Shown piece by piece: positions 35,660-44,930 of a stretch of 64,000 nt of DNA. The notes under the pieces are model-generated. The model was not told where the DNA came from and ran no database searches. It saw nothing but the letters and a program-made list of their open reading frames with translations. The translations under genes and the position numbers were made by a program. The stretch is taken from the NCBI RefSeq assembly GCF_002006345.1, contig NZ_LZZM01000105.1, forward strand, positions 1 to 64,000, written 5' to 3'. This DNA is from Clostridium puniceum. Its GTDB lineage: Bacteria > Bacillota > Clostridia > Clostridiales > Clostridiaceae. The first letter of the stretch is position 1. The number at the start of each line of letters is the position of its first letter.

Positions 35660-36364
35660 ATGTTAAATTATGAATTTTTAGTTGATACGTTTTTTGTAGC
35701 ATTATCAGGGGCACCTATAGCAATTTTAATTACTGTTGTTTCGCTACTAATTGCAATACCGTTAGGATTTTTTCTTGCATTAGTAAGAATAAATGAGATT
35801 AAATTTTTTAATAGGTTTGCTCAAGTATATGTTTCCTTTGTAAGAGGAACACCAATGATTGTTCAAATTTTTATTATATATAATAGTGTTCCACTAATAT
35901 TAGCAACGATATTCACTAAATTAAACATCAAAATTAATATTTATGATGTAAATCCAATTTGGTATGCATTCATTGTCTTCTCCTTAAATACTATAGCTAT
36001 TCTTACAGAAGTATTTCGTTCGGCACTAGGAACAGTAAATAAAGGGCAATTAGAGGCGGCTCAGTCAGTTGGATTAACAAATGTACAAGCATATACAAAA
36101 ATTATTATTCCACAAGCATTGGTTGTAGCATTACCCAATATTTGTACAGCAACAACAAATCTTATTAAAGGAACATCACTATGCTATGCAATGTCATTAA
36201 AAGAAATTACTTTAAGAGCAAAAGTAGCCGCTAACGTAGGATACAATTACGTTGAAGCTTATATTGATATCTTTCTTGTATATTTAATTATATGCATCAT
36301 AGTAGAATATGGATTTAAGTTATATGAGAAGCGTTTAAGAACTTATAAAGTTGTAAATGCCTAA
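35660..36364 (+). CDS. Amino-acid ABC transporter permease 2
   Basis: 234 residues. Second HisQ/M-type permease with F-V-R-G-T-P-M-I-V-Q-I-F and EAA loop E-A-A-Q-S-V-G-L-T-N-V-Q-A-Y. AAGGGGGGTG lies 6 nt before the ATG and 13 bp separate it from permease 1. Two distinct permeases in one operon are typical for cystine and polar amino-acid importers. Confidence 0.9.
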   Translation: MLNYEFLVDTFFVALSGAPIAILITVVSLLIAIPLGFFLALVRINEIKFFNRFAQVYVSFVRGTPMIVQIFIIYNSVPLILATIFTKLNIKINIYDVNPIWYAFIVFSLNTIAILTEVFRSALGTVNKGQLEAAQSVGLTNVQAYTKIIIPQALVVALPNICTATTNLIKGTSLCYAMSLKEITLRAKVAANVGYNYVEAYIDIFLVYLIICIIVEYGFKLYEKRLRTYKVVNA

Positions 36365-36388
36365 AGACTGAAGCAAGGGGATGATAAA

Positions 36389-37141
36389 ATGTTAGAAATT
36401 AAAAATATACATAAAGCATATGGTAAAAATGAGGTATTAAAGGGTGTTGATTTAAAAATAGATAAGGGTGATGTTGTAGTGATTCTTGGACCAAGTGGTT
36501 CCGGAAAAACAACATTACTTAGATGTATCAATTTTCTTGAAAAGCCAGATGAAGGTCATGCCAGCTTTGGAGAGATTGATGTAAATTTAAAAACTGTATC
36601 TAAAAAACAAATTCATGAAATTAGACAAAAAGTAGCATTTGTATTCCAAAATTATAATCTTTTCAATAATAAGACAGCATTAGAAAATGTAACACTAGGT
36701 CTTATTACCGGAAGAAAGATTCCTAAAGCAGAAGCAGATGAAATTGGTAAAAAAGCATTAGATAAAGTAGGGCTGTCAGAAAAATATAATTTTTATCCCA
36801 GTCAATTATCTGGTGGACAACAACAGAGAGTCGGGATTGCAAGAGCAGTAGCTTTAAATCCAGATATTATTTTGTTTGATGAGCCAACTTCTGCATTGGA
36901 TCCTGAATTAGTTGGTGAAGTTTTAACAGTAATGAAAAACATTGCCAAAGAGGGAACAACAATGTTGGTTGTTACTCATGAAATGTCTTTTGCTCAGGAT
37001 GTAGCAAATAGAGTTATCTTTATGGATGGAGGAGTTGTAGTAGAAGAAGGAGAGCCTAATCAAATCTTTACAAGACCAAAAGAAGAAAGAACAAAACAAT
37101 TTTTGAAGAGAATATTACCAGAGTTTACATATACTATTTGA
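36389..37141 (+). CDS. Amino-acid ABC transporter ATP-binding protein
   Basis: 250 residues, GlnQ/HisP class. Walker [10 protein letters not shown] (34-42), Q-loop F-V-F-Q-N-Y-N-L-F, signature L-S-G-G-Q-Q-Q-R, Walker [14 protein letters not shown], and H-loop V-V-T-H-E-M-S. Powers import by the preceding binding protein and permeases. The operon terminates at 37155. Confidence 0.93.
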   Translation: MLEIKNIHKAYGKNEVLKGVDLKIDKGDVVVILGPSGSGKTTLLRCINFLEKPDEGHASFGEIDVNLKTVSKKQIHEIRQKVAFVFQNYNLFNNKTALENVTLGLITGRKIPKAEADEIGKKALDKVGLSEKYNFYPSQLSGGQQQRVGIARAVALNPDIILFDEPTSALDPELVGEVLTVMKNIAKEGTTMLVVTHEMSFAQDVANRVIFMDGGVVVEEGEPNQIFTRPKEERTKQFLKRILPEFTYTI

Positions 37142-37154
37142 AATTATTAATTAC

Positions 37155-37213
37155 ACTGCGTTCCTAGCTTAATTCACAGTAATGTAAGTGATAGCAGAAT
37201 GCAGTTTTTCTTT
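37155..37213 (+). terminator. Terminator of the ABC importer operon
   Basis: ACTGCGTTC (37155) pairs with GAATGCAGT (37197-37205), followed by TTTTCTTTTTTT. Confidence 0.7.
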
Positions 37214-37249
37214 TTTTATATAATTTAATAAAGTATGTATAAGGAGTAT

Positions 37250-37318
37250 ATGAATATGGATGGTATTGAAAAATGGTTTTATAAAAATGATGATATTGAA
37301 GAATATAAAAAAATATAG
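37250..37318 (+). CDS. 22-residue ORF before proC (possible leader or gene relic)
   Basis: AAGGAG is 4 nt before an ATG that opens MNMDGIEKWFYKNDDIEEYK-K-I and stops 21 bp before proC. The translation signal is good, but the peptide has no biased codon run. It could be a coupling leader for proC or the start of a lost gene. Confidence 0.3.
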   Translation: MNMDGIEKWFYKNDDIEEYKKI

Positions 37319-37339
37319 TTTATTTAGGAGCAGAGGCAT

Positions 37340-38143
37340 ATGATAGAGAAAAAAATAGGTTTTATAGGTTGTGGAAATATGGGAAGAGCTATTTTAGATG
37401 GCATTATTTCTAGTGGTGTAATAAATTCAAAGAATATAAATGTATATGATATAAGTCCAAATGTAATAGAAAATTCCAAGGCAAAGAACGTTAATATTTC
37501 AGCAAATATAAAAGAACTTTGTGAAGAGTCAGATATTATTTTATTAGCAATTAAGCCTAATATTGTAGAAGAGGTATTAAAAAGTACGGAAAGATTACTG
37601 GAAGGAAAAGCATTATTATCAATTGTTGCAGGAGTAACCAGTGAAAATTTAAAGAAGATGGCAAATGTTGATATAAGAATATTACGTATTATGCCTAACA
37701 CACCAGCAATGGTTGGTGAAGGGGCAACTGTCTTTTGTTTAGATAATACTTTTAGTCAAGATGAAAAAAATTTAGCCGTAGAAATTTTTGAATCTGTAGG
37801 AATAGTTGAGTGGATTCCAGAAAAATTAATAGATGCTGTAACAGGATTAAGCGGTGGAGGTCCTGCATATGCCGCTATGTTTATAGAAGCATTGGCTGAT
37901 GGTGGAGTTAGAGAAGGATTATCAAGAGCAACTTCATATAGACTAGCAGCACAGACAGTGCTTGGAACAGGAAAAATGATTATTGAAACAGGAATTCATC
38001 CAGGCGAATTAAAAGATATGGTTTCATCTCCAGCAGGTACTACAATAGAAGGTGTTAGGGCATTAGAAAAAGGTGGAATGCGTTTTGCCGTATTGGAAGC
38101 TATAGCAAAAAGTTCGGAGAAATCGCGTAATTTATGTAAATAA
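37340..38143 (+). CDS. proC: Pyrroline-5-carboxylate reductase family protein (ProC, canonical motifs)
   Basis: 267 residues, normal length. Rossmann start I-G-F-I-G-C-G-N-M-G-R-A-I; D-I-I-L-L-A-I-K-P; R-I-M-P-N-T-P-A-M-V-G-E-G; and the C-terminal signature G-L-S-G-G-G-P-A-Y, then D-M-V-S-S-P-A-G-T-T-I-E-G-V. The family reduces the imine of pyrroline-5-carboxylate to proline with NAD(P)H. A second, divergent copy lies 850 bp on, with an ATC-hydrolase-family gene between. The context raises the possibility of a cyclic imine other than P5C, but this copy could be the ordinary proline biosynthetic enzyme. Confidence 0.88.
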   Translation: MIEKKIGFIGCGNMGRAILDGIISSGVINSKNINVYDISPNVIENSKAKNVNISANIKELCEESDIILLAIKPNIVEEVLKSTERLLEGKALLSIVAGVTSENLKKMANVDIRILRIMPNTPAMVGEGATVFCLDNTFSQDEKNLAVEIFESVGIVEWIPEKLIDAVTGLSGGGPAYAAMFIEALADGGVREGLSRATSYRLAAQTVLGTGKMIIETGIHPGELKDMVSSPAGTTIEGVRALEKGGMRFAVLEAIAKSSEKSRNLCK

Positions 38144-38267
38144 AGTTTTGATTTTATATGCAATTTAGATATAAGAAAGTAAAAAATATTAATGCCAATT
38201 TTATAATAAATATAAGCTGTAATATAAAATTATAGAATGAGTAAATAAATTATTAGAAGGATGTGGG

Positions 38268-38966
38268 ATGAAAATGAAAGAATTAAATAATATCCATTGT
38301 ACAATTGAACATCATGCAGTATTGTTTGCACTTTTTGCAAAATATACTATAGAGGGTATGGAAGAAAAAGGCAAGGAGATAATCTATACTAGTATTGAAA
38401 ATTATGGACATGAACGTGGTAAAAGGATGGCGAAAAGAGCAATTGCTAATGGAGATGCTTTAAACTTTGTAAATAGCCAGGCTTATGGTGAATGGGTTCC
38501 AGAAAAAGGTCAAATGGAGTTTGGAATTGTTAGGATGGAACCAGAATATATTAGTAATGTTACAAAATGTGAATGGTGTGCATCATGGAAAAAACACAAC
38601 CTTTTAGATTATGGAAAATATTACTGTATTAATATAGATTCAGCTGTTTTAAATGGCTTTAATGAAAAATTTCATATGAAAGCTACAAGTAACTTAAGTT
38701 TTGGAGCAGATCATTGTGAATTTCATTGGGAAAAGCCTATGAATGAAGAAGATAATATAAAACTTGCTAAAAAGAAGGTTGAATTAGGGACTAGCTGCAC
38801 TAGAGATTTTAAGTTTCACACAGCCCATCTTTTATATTCAATGAGCGAAACCTTAAAGCAAGAGCTTGGAGAAGAAGCGGAGATAATTATTGATAAAGTA
38901 TTAAAAAATTATGTAGAACTGTTTGGAGAAGCGTATTTATCTGTACTAAATGAACAGTATAAATAA
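38268..38966 (+). CDS. ATC-hydrolase-family protein (L-2-amino-thiazoline-4-carboxylate hydrolase-like), long form
   Basis: 232 residues. Motifs: E-H-H-A-V-L-F-A-L-F-A-K-Y near residue 15, N-Y-G-H-E-R-G-K-R-M-A near 47, K-C-E-W-C-A-S-W-K-K-H near 105, Y-Y-C-I-N-I-D-S-A-V-L-N-G-F-N and D-H-C-E-F-H-W. Cys and His are concentrated as in the ATC hydrolase family, which hydrolyses 2-amino-thiazoline-4-carboxylate to N-carbamoyl-cysteine. Start taken at 38268; ATG 38274 is also possible. Placed between two proC homologues and 24 bp before the second. Confidence 0.75.
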   Translation: MKMKELNNIHCTIEHHAVLFALFAKYTIEGMEEKGKEIIYTSIENYGHERGKRMAKRAIANGDALNFVNSQAYGEWVPEKGQMEFGIVRMEPEYISNVTKCEWCASWKKHNLLDYGKYYCINIDSAVLNGFNEKFHMKATSNLSFGADHCEFHWEKPMNEEDNIKLAKKKVELGTSCTRDFKFHTAHLLYSMSETLKQELGEEAEIIIDKVLKNYVELFGEAYLSVLNEQYK

Positions 38967-38990
38967 AAATAAAAATAGGAGGAATTATAT

Positions 38991-39800
38991 ATGTTAAATA
39001 AAAAAATTACATTTATTGGTGGGGGAAATATGGCAGAGGGGATCATTAGTGGAATAGTATCTAATGAAATCTTTGATCCTAAAAATATTACAGTTTTTGA
39101 TATATTAAATGAAAGAAGAACATATCTGAAAGATATATATGGAATTAAAGATGCAGAGGATATTTTGTCTGCTATGGAAGGTGCAGATATTGTTTTAATT
39201 GCAGTACTTCCTCAAAATATAGTGGAAGCTGTACAAGATATAAAAAATAACTTGCCAGAATCTACAATTATTATTTCTATATGTGCTGGAGTTAAAATAG
39301 AAAAGTTAGAAAATATATTTGGAAGTCAACACAAATTTGTTCGTGTTATGCCGAATACTATGATTGAGGTAAAACATGGTTATAGTGCAGTAAGTACAAA
39401 TAAAAAAGTTGAAGATAGTGATAAAGAAACCGTTGAAATACTTTTAAGTGGATTAGGAAAAACAATGTTTATTGACGAAAATTTAATTAATGGCTTTACT
39501 GCATATAGTTGTGCAGGTCCTGCATATATTATGTATTTTATTGCAGCATTAGTGGATTCAGGAGTACAATCTGGACTTTCTCGTAAAGATTCAGTAGCAA
39601 TTGCGTTAGAAAATTTAATTGCTTCTGCACTAATTCTTCAAAAAACAGGAAAACATCCATATGAAATAACTGATAGAATGACTTCACCAGCTGGAATTGG
39701 AATTAATGGATTGCATGTATTAAGTGAATCTGGTTTTCATGGGATTGTCATGTCTAGTGTAAAAAAGGCTTTGGAAAGAACAAATGAATTAGAAAAATAA
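38991..39800 (+). CDS. Divergent ProC-like reductase lacking the conserved Thr-Thr
   Basis: 269 residues. Rossmann start I-T-F-I-G-G-G-N-M-A-E-G-I and R-V-M-P-N-T-M-I-E-V are kept. The signature is changed: S-C-A-G-P-A-Y replaces S-G-G-G-P-A-Y, and the substrate loop reads T-S-P-A-G-I-G-I-N-G-L where P5C reductases have S-P-A-G-T-T-I-E-G. The lost threonine contacts the imine in known enzymes, so another substrate is likely. Linked to the ATC-hydrolase-family gene (24 bp). AGGAGG precedes the ATG. Confidence 0.75.
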   Translation: MLNKKITFIGGGNMAEGIISGIVSNEIFDPKNITVFDILNERRTYLKDIYGIKDAEDILSAMEGADIVLIAVLPQNIVEAVQDIKNNLPESTIIISICAGVKIEKLENIFGSQHKFVRVMPNTMIEVKHGYSAVSTNKKVEDSDKETVEILLSGLGKTMFIDENLINGFTAYSCAGPAYIMYFIAALVDSGVQSGLSRKDSVAIALENLIASALILQKTGKHPYEITDRMTSPAGIGINGLHVLSESGFHGIVMSSVKKALERTNELEK

Positions 39801-39849
39801 AAAAGTAAGGTCTTAAGAAGAGTATTTATTTTTAAGACCTTACTTTTTT
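39801..39849 (+). terminator. Terminator after the divergent proC-like gene
   Basis: AAAAGTAAGGTCTTAA pairs with TTAAGACCTTACTTTT, ending in a T-run. Confidence 0.9.
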
Positions 39850-39907
39850 GTAGAAATATACTGTTAATTTTAATTTACGTTAAGTTGAAATTATTGCTCA
39901 AAATTAA

Positions 39908-40441
39908 ATGGATAGAATGTTTTCTGAAAATTTCATGAATGATTATTATATAGATATAGAACTATATATAGTAATAGTGACAAGCTTCCTTGGACTTAAG
40001 GTAGGGCTGGGGACTATAGCTAATATGATAGTAATTGGCTGTTTCATGGATCTTATAATTTATATTAAAATTATCCCAGTTTGTAATAATTTATTTACAG
40101 GAATAATCATGCTTATAGGAAGTTTGTTTGCATCAGCTATAGGCAGTTATTTATATATAGGATGTGAAATGGGATGTGGTCCTAGAGATGGACTTATGAT
40201 GGCACTGGTGAAGCGTACAGGAAAACCAATAAGCATAATAAGATTTTCTATAGAAATGGGAGCTTTGATTATTGGCTGGATATTAGACGGATTTGTTGGA
40301 ATTGGAACATTAGTTACTGCATTTGGAATAGGTTATTGTATTCAAATGATTTATAAAGTATGTAAATCAGATGTAAAACTATTAAAACATAGAAATATCA
40401 AAGAAGGTCTTAAATTTATGAATGAGTGCATAACTAATTAA
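39908..40441 (+). pseudogene. N-terminally truncated YczE/YitT-like membrane protein
   Basis: 177 residues with 4-5 hydrophobic spans and the YczE signature G-C-E-M-G-C-G-P-R-D-G-L-M-M-A-L and R-T-G-K-P-I-S-I-I-R. Intact relatives have roughly 40-60 more N-terminal residues including the first membrane helix. Here the reading frame begins abruptly and there is no ribosome binding site before the ATG. The frame itself is open, so a short functional protein cannot be ruled out. Confidence 0.5.
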
Positions 40442-40481
40442 AAAGAAATGTAATAAATTCATCAAATTTTTTATAAGAAAA

Positions 40482-40515
40482 GGATGCAGTATATAAGGAT
40501 AATGCTGCATTCTTT
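40482..40515 (+). terminator. Terminator after the YczE-like gene
   Basis: GATGCAG and CTGCATT pair around an ATAAGGATAA-containing loop, followed by CTTTATTTA. Confidence 0.6.
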
Positions 40516-40650
40516 ATTTATGGATGTTAGGTAGGAAAGTTCAGGATATTTAAATTATATAATTCTAATTAGAGTTAACTTTATTATATATAAGTTGTAT
40601 AATGTAAATACTATTTTAAGTTTGTTAAGTTTAAATAGGAGGAGTAACTT

Positions 40651-41619
40651 ATGATAAAAGAAATCCATAATAAATTAATAGCTTTAACAGAAGAAGAGTT
40701 ACAGATATTAAGTGGAGAACATTCTATAGATAAGAGTATTTACACAGATGATGGGAAATTTATTATAGATAGCAATAAGTTATTGCCATCAGGGGAGCTT
40801 ATTAATATTAGAAAACATACAAGATTTATTAATTTTCCAAGTCATAAGCATAATTACATTGAATTTAATTATGTATACCAAGGAAAGTTCATTCAAGTTA
40901 TAGATAATAAGGAAATAATACTACAAAAGGGAGAATTAATTTTCTTAAATCAATATATAAATCATGAAATAAAAGCATCTGGTGAAGAGGATATAATCAT
41001 AAATTTTATTATTAGACCAGAATTTTTTGATTATATAATAACACTTTTAGATAATGAAAATATCATAAGTAAGTTTTTATTAACTACATTATATACAGAT
41101 TACGAAGAGGGTGAATATTTATATTTTAAAGTTTCAGAAAGAAAAGAGATTCAAGAGTTAGTAGAAAAAATAATAAGTGAATTATATACTTCTTCGATAA
41201 TGAAAAAGGCGACAATAAAATTATTAGTAGGACTTTTATTAGTGGAATTAATAAAGGATTCACAGGATATAGAGATATATTCGGTGGATAATTATGAGAA
41301 GCTGATTATAATCCAAAGTCTTAAATATATTGAGGAATTTTATGATAAAGCAACTCTTTTAGAATTATCAAAAAAACTGAAACAGCCAGATTATAAATTG
41401 AGCAAATTAATAAAAAAACATACAAAAATGACTTTTAAAGAATTGTTGCAAGAAAGAAAATTAAGTAAGGCAATTGAGTTAATTAAATCAACTGATTATT
41501 CTATAGTTGAAATAATAGATATTGTGGGTTATGAAAATCCTACATATTTTTATAAGATATTTAAAGAAAAGTTTAAAATGACACCTAGAAAATATAAGCT
41601 AAACCTTCAAAAGCATTAA
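40651..41619 (+). CDS. AraC-family transcriptional regulator with cupin sensor domain
   Basis: 322 residues. N-terminal cupin-like domain (R-K-H-T-R-F-I-N-F-P-S-H-K-H-N-Y-I-E-F-N-Y-V, then G-E-L-I-F-L-N-Q-Y-I-N-H-E) and C-terminal double HTH (L-L-E-L-S-K-K-L-K-Q, then V-G-Y-E-N-P-T-Y-F-Y-K-I-F-K-E-K-F-K-M-T-P-R-K-Y). Proteins of this build sense sugars or small molecules. AGGAGG precedes the ATG. Target genes are not evident; neighbours are unrelated small genes. Confidence 0.88.
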   Translation: MIKEIHNKLIALTEEELQILSGEHSIDKSIYTDDGKFIIDSNKLLPSGELINIRKHTRFINFPSHKHNYIEFNYVYQGKFIQVIDNKEIILQKGELIFLNQYINHEIKASGEEDIIINFIIRPEFFDYIITLLDNENIISKFLLTTLYTDYEEGEYLYFKVSERKEIQELVEKIISELYTSSIMKKATIKLLVGLLLVELIKDSQDIEIYSVDNYEKLIIIQSLKYIEEFYDKATLLELSKKLKQPDYKLSKLIKKHTKMTFKELLQERKLSKAIELIKSTDYSIVEIIDIVGYENPTYFYKIFKEKFKMTPRKYKLNLQKH

Positions 41620-41868
41620 AACTTTATGTTACTGTTTTAAAAAAAGTAAAGTTGATTAGGAAGTTATGAATATTAAACTTTTACAAATGTAAAAAAATTA
41701 AATTAACTAAAAGATAATAGGGTAATTGATAAATTGTTATAAATTCACAAGCTTTATGTATAAAATAACTAGGAACTATTGTATAATAAATATATATAAA
41801 AGTATTAATTAAAAAACAATAAAGGTTTTGTAGGAAATACTTGGTGAGCAATATGGAGGTAAATTTTT

Positions 41869-42174
41869 ATGATAGTAAAATGTATTGATAACAATCTTTG
41901 TACAACATTAACATTAAATAAAGAATATGCAGTAGTTGAGGAAGCACCAGAATACTATGTAATAATTGATGATAAAAGCAACGAGACAACTTGTAGAAAG
42001 ACAAGATTTGTGATAATTGAAGATGGTGGAATAACTAAAAATGCAAAAGCTACTATTACAGAATTAAATTATCAATTAGAAAATGATTTTAAAGATATTA
42101 AAAACTTTTCAATTAGAAAAAATTCTAAAGGTGAAATAAAAGAAATATCTATAAAATTCAAATACAATTTATAA
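41869..42174 (+). CDS. Small conserved protein, paralogue of the gene at 30744 (unknown)
   Basis: 101 residues. Shares with the 30744 product K-C-I-D-N-N-L-C, T-L-T-L-N-K-E-Y, E-A-P-E-Y-Y, I-I-D-D-K-S-N-E, T-C-R-K and the C-terminal I-K-F-K-Y. AATGGAGG precedes the ATG. Two copies 11 kb apart flank the alcohol dehydrogenase, importer and proC block. No family function known to me. Confidence 0.7.
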   Translation: MIVKCIDNNLCTTLTLNKEYAVVEEAPEYYVIIDDKSNETTCRKTRFVIIEDGGITKNAKATITELNYQLENDFKDIKNFSIRKNSKGEIKEISIKFKYNL

Positions 42175-42201
42175 TTTGATTTTAGTAGAATAAATAGAAG
42201 G

Positions 42202-42310
42202 ATTTTACAGATGAAATCTGTAAACTTTATGAATACTTATATTAAAATTAATTAATAAGATTAGGTGCAAATATAAATTTTTATGCTTGTATCTAATCTA
42301 TTTTTTTGGA
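42202..42310 (+). terminator. Two hairpins after the small gene
   Basis: TTTACAGAT/ATCTGTAAA (42204-42224) and a longer stem from AGATTAGGTGCAAATA (42259) to ATCTAATCT, followed by ATTTTTTTGG. Confidence 0.75.
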
Positions 42311-42464
42311 AAATTAAAGTATACACATTAAAAGAGTTTTGTGATAATATGAAATACAATATAGTTGATAGAATTACTCTGTTACTTGAGAAATTCAAAT
42401 TCGATTTTAAGGTGCTTGTTGAATTCTAAAAATAAAATATTTATGTATAGGAGGAATAGATAGG

Positions 42465-44180
42465 ATGAATAATGTAAAGATTAAAACTAAAATCATGATA
42501 TTTTCAATTACAATGATTTTCTTTATTATTTTTATAGGTGGAGCTGGATATTACTACAATTTAAAATCAAGTGAATCTGTTAAATCAATGTATAAGGAAA
42601 GACTTCTTCCAATTCAATGGTTAAATGATAACAGAAACCAAGCGAGAGGTATAGATGCTGATATATACTACATTATTTTAAATAATAAAAATGCTGAAGA
42701 GCAAAAGAACAGATTTAATGATATTCAAGAAAGACTGAAAAAATATGATGAAAATTGGGAGAATTACAAGCAGACTGATTTAGAAGAATTTGAGGCTCAA
42801 ACAATAACAATTGTTGAGATAGAATTTAAAGCATATAGAGAGGGGATGAATAATGTTCTTAAATTAGCTATGGAAGGCAATTCACAAGATGCATTTGAAA
42901 AATATAAAGTTCTTAACTCAAAGATTGAAGAATTTCATAAAAATTTGAAAGCTTTAGCAGAATATAATACTGAACAAGCTCAAGAAATAGATAATCAAAA
43001 TAATTTAGATTTTACTTGGTCAATAAGAGTATTTATAGGATTAGTCTTAATATCTGTAATAATATCAGTTATTCTAGCAGTAGTTATTACGAAGGTAATA
43101 GTTAAGCCGTTAAATAAAACTGTTAATTATATTAAAGTTTTATCTCAAAAGGATTTTACAGGTATTATGCCACAAAATTATTTAAAGCGAAAAGATGAAA
43201 TAGGAGAACTTTCAAATTCACTTTTTTTAATGCAAAAAGATGTAGGTGATTTAATTAGGAATATAATGGAAGAAGCTCAAGATATGAGTGCGTCTAGTCA
43301 GGAACTTTCTGCGACAGTAGAAGAATTAACAACAACTGCAGAAAATATAAATGAAGCAATAAATAATATAACACATGATGTACAAGAAACAAGTGCATCT
43401 GCAGAAGAAATAAGTGCATCAGTTCAAGAAGTAGATTCAAGTGTTACTATATTATCAAATAAAGCAATGGAAGGCAGCAGTAATGCTAGTGAATCTAGGA
43501 TGAGAGCTATAGAAATTCAAAAAAAAGGTAAATCATCTATAGAAGAAACAAGAAGAATATATGAAGAAAAGAAGAAAAAAGGTTTAAAGGCCCTTAAAGA
43601 TGGAGAAGTGGTAAAAGAAATAGAAGTGATGGCTAATACAATTGCAGACATATCAGACCAAACAAATTTACTTTCACTTAATGCAGCCATAGAAGCAGCA
43701 AGAGCAGGAGAACAAGGAAAAGGTTTTGCGGTTGTAGCAGAAGAAGTGAGACATTTAGCAGAACAATCATCACAAGCTGTAACTAAAATACAAGATACAA
43801 TAACAAAAGTTGAAGCTGCTTTTAAAAATTTGGCTGATAATAACCAAGAGGTGTTAAATTTCATAGTAGAAGATGTAGATCCTAAGTTCGAAGATATGAG
43901 AATTACAGGAGATCAATATTATAAGGATTCAGAGTTTGTAACTAATATGTCACAAGAAATAGCATCAATGTCAGAAGAGTTGACAGCTACAATTAATCAA
44001 GTAAGTGAAGCAATACAAACTACGGCTGATACTGCGCAAAAATCATCTGAAAATGCTGAGATGATAAAAGAAAGTATTGATGAAACAACAAGGGCTATAG
44101 GACAAGTTATGCAAACAGCACAACAACAAGCAGAGCTTGCAGAAAAGCTTAGTGATATGATAAATGAATTTAAAATATAG
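42465..44180 (+). CDS. Methyl-accepting chemotaxis protein
   Basis: 571 residues. TM1 at 9-30, a four-helix-bundle ligand domain (about 35-180; [12 protein letters not shown]), TM2 near 188-210, HAMP (K-P-L-N-K-T-V-N), then a long signalling coiled coil with the conserved tip [27 protein letters not shown]. No C-terminal CheR-binding pentapeptide. The 4HB domain type binds small ligands, none predictable. Monocistronic, followed by two terminators. Confidence 0.93.
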   Translation: MNNVKIKTKIMIFSITMIFFIIFIGGAGYYYNLKSSESVKSMYKERLLPIQWLNDNRNQARGIDADIYYIILNNKNAEEQKNRFNDIQERLKKYDENWENYKQTDLEEFEAQTITIVEIEFKAYREGMNNVLKLAMEGNSQDAFEKYKVLNSKIEEFHKNLKALAEYNTEQAQEIDNQNNLDFTWSIRVFIGLVLISVIISVILAVVITKVIVKPLNKTVNYIKVLSQKDFTGIMPQNYLKRKDEIGELSNSLFLMQKDVGDLIRNIMEEAQDMSASSQELSATVEELTTTAENINEAINNITHDVQETSASAEEISASVQEVDSSVTILSNKAMEGSSNASESRMRAIEIQKKGKSSIEETRRIYEEKKKKGLKALKDGEVVKEIEVMANTIADISDQTNLLSLNAAIEAARAGEQGKGFAVVAEEVRHLAEQSSQAVTKIQDTITKVEAAFKNLADNNQEVLNFIVEDVDPKFEDMRITGDQYYKDSEFVTNMSQEIASMSEELTATINQVSEAIQTTADTAQKSSENAEMIKESIDETTRAIGQVMQTAQQQAELAEKLSDMINEFKI

Positions 44181-44226
44181 ATTTAATTAATCTCAAACCT
44201 TAAAAAAATTTTCATAATTTATGAAA

Positions 44227-44332
44227 GGGAGTATAGTGAAATGATTAAACTTTAATCAGGAGTGATACTCCCTTTTATTGGGACAGCAGATAGTTTTGTT
44301 TTTACGTAAAACTATCTATTGTCCTTTTTTAT
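44227..44332 (+). terminator. Two tandem terminators after the chemoreceptor
   Basis: GGGAGTAT / ATACTCCC (44227-44272) with CTTTTATT, then GGACAGCAGATAGTTTT (44281-44297) with AAAACTATCTATTGTCC (44308-44324) and a T-run. From 44333 to 44559 I see only AT-rich DNA. Confidence 0.85.
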
Positions 44333-44559
44333 TTAAATTACGAAATATTGTAATAATTAAATCCGTTATTAAGTTGTTTTAAGCAGCTCAGATTATTAAT
44401 TAACAATTTGAGATGTTTATTTATGTTTTATACTAAAAAATAATGAGTAATTTCTCAAATGGACTACAACAAATAGATTATAAGGTTTCAATGTTTTTCA
44501 ATAAGGATATTCTACATGAGACTAAAAGAGAGAAACATTATTAGTATATAAAATTTTTG

Positions 44560-44594
44560 ATACATAAATGGATTTTTTAGATACATTTATGTAT
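44560..44594 (+). promoter_or_regulatory. Activator binding sites (UAS) upstream of butyrate kinase
   Basis: ATACATTTATGTAT (44581-44594) is an inverted repeat; ATACATAAATGGAT (44560-44573) is a partial copy exactly 21 bp upstream. The good copy starts 187 bp before the -24 GG of the sigma-54 promoter at 44767. The motif recurs at 46155, 50387, 50408, 57005 and 57060. Confidence 0.65.
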
Positions 44595-44766
44595 TAACTA
44601 TGAATGAGGATAAAAGCTAGACCATTATTTTTAGTGAATTTATATTTTTATTATAAGGTTTTAATAATGTAGATACTAGCAATTCTAGCGATTATTAAAA
44701 GCAGAAAATAAGAGAATTAGATTAATATAAAGTTTTGTGGGACCTCAAGAGTTAGGAATATGAAAG

Positions 44767-44782
44767 TGGCATGTAAATTGCT
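44767..44782 (+). promoter_or_regulatory. Sigma-54 promoter of butyrate kinase
   Basis: TGGCATGTAAATTGCT: GG (44768-44769), 10 nt, GC (44780-44781), matching the -24/-12 consensus TGGCAC-N5-TTGC with one change. It leaves an approximately 140-nt leader before the gene. Confidence 0.85.
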
Positions 44783-44930
44783 GACTATAAATATATTAGA
44801 GAAGAGAATTTTTAGAATTATATAGTTTGAGAAAGGAGTATTATAAGAGCTAATAAAAATGCTAGATAGCTTTAATAAAATATAAAGCAAGTAAATATTT
44901 AAAATAAAAGTATAAGGGAGAAAATAAAAC

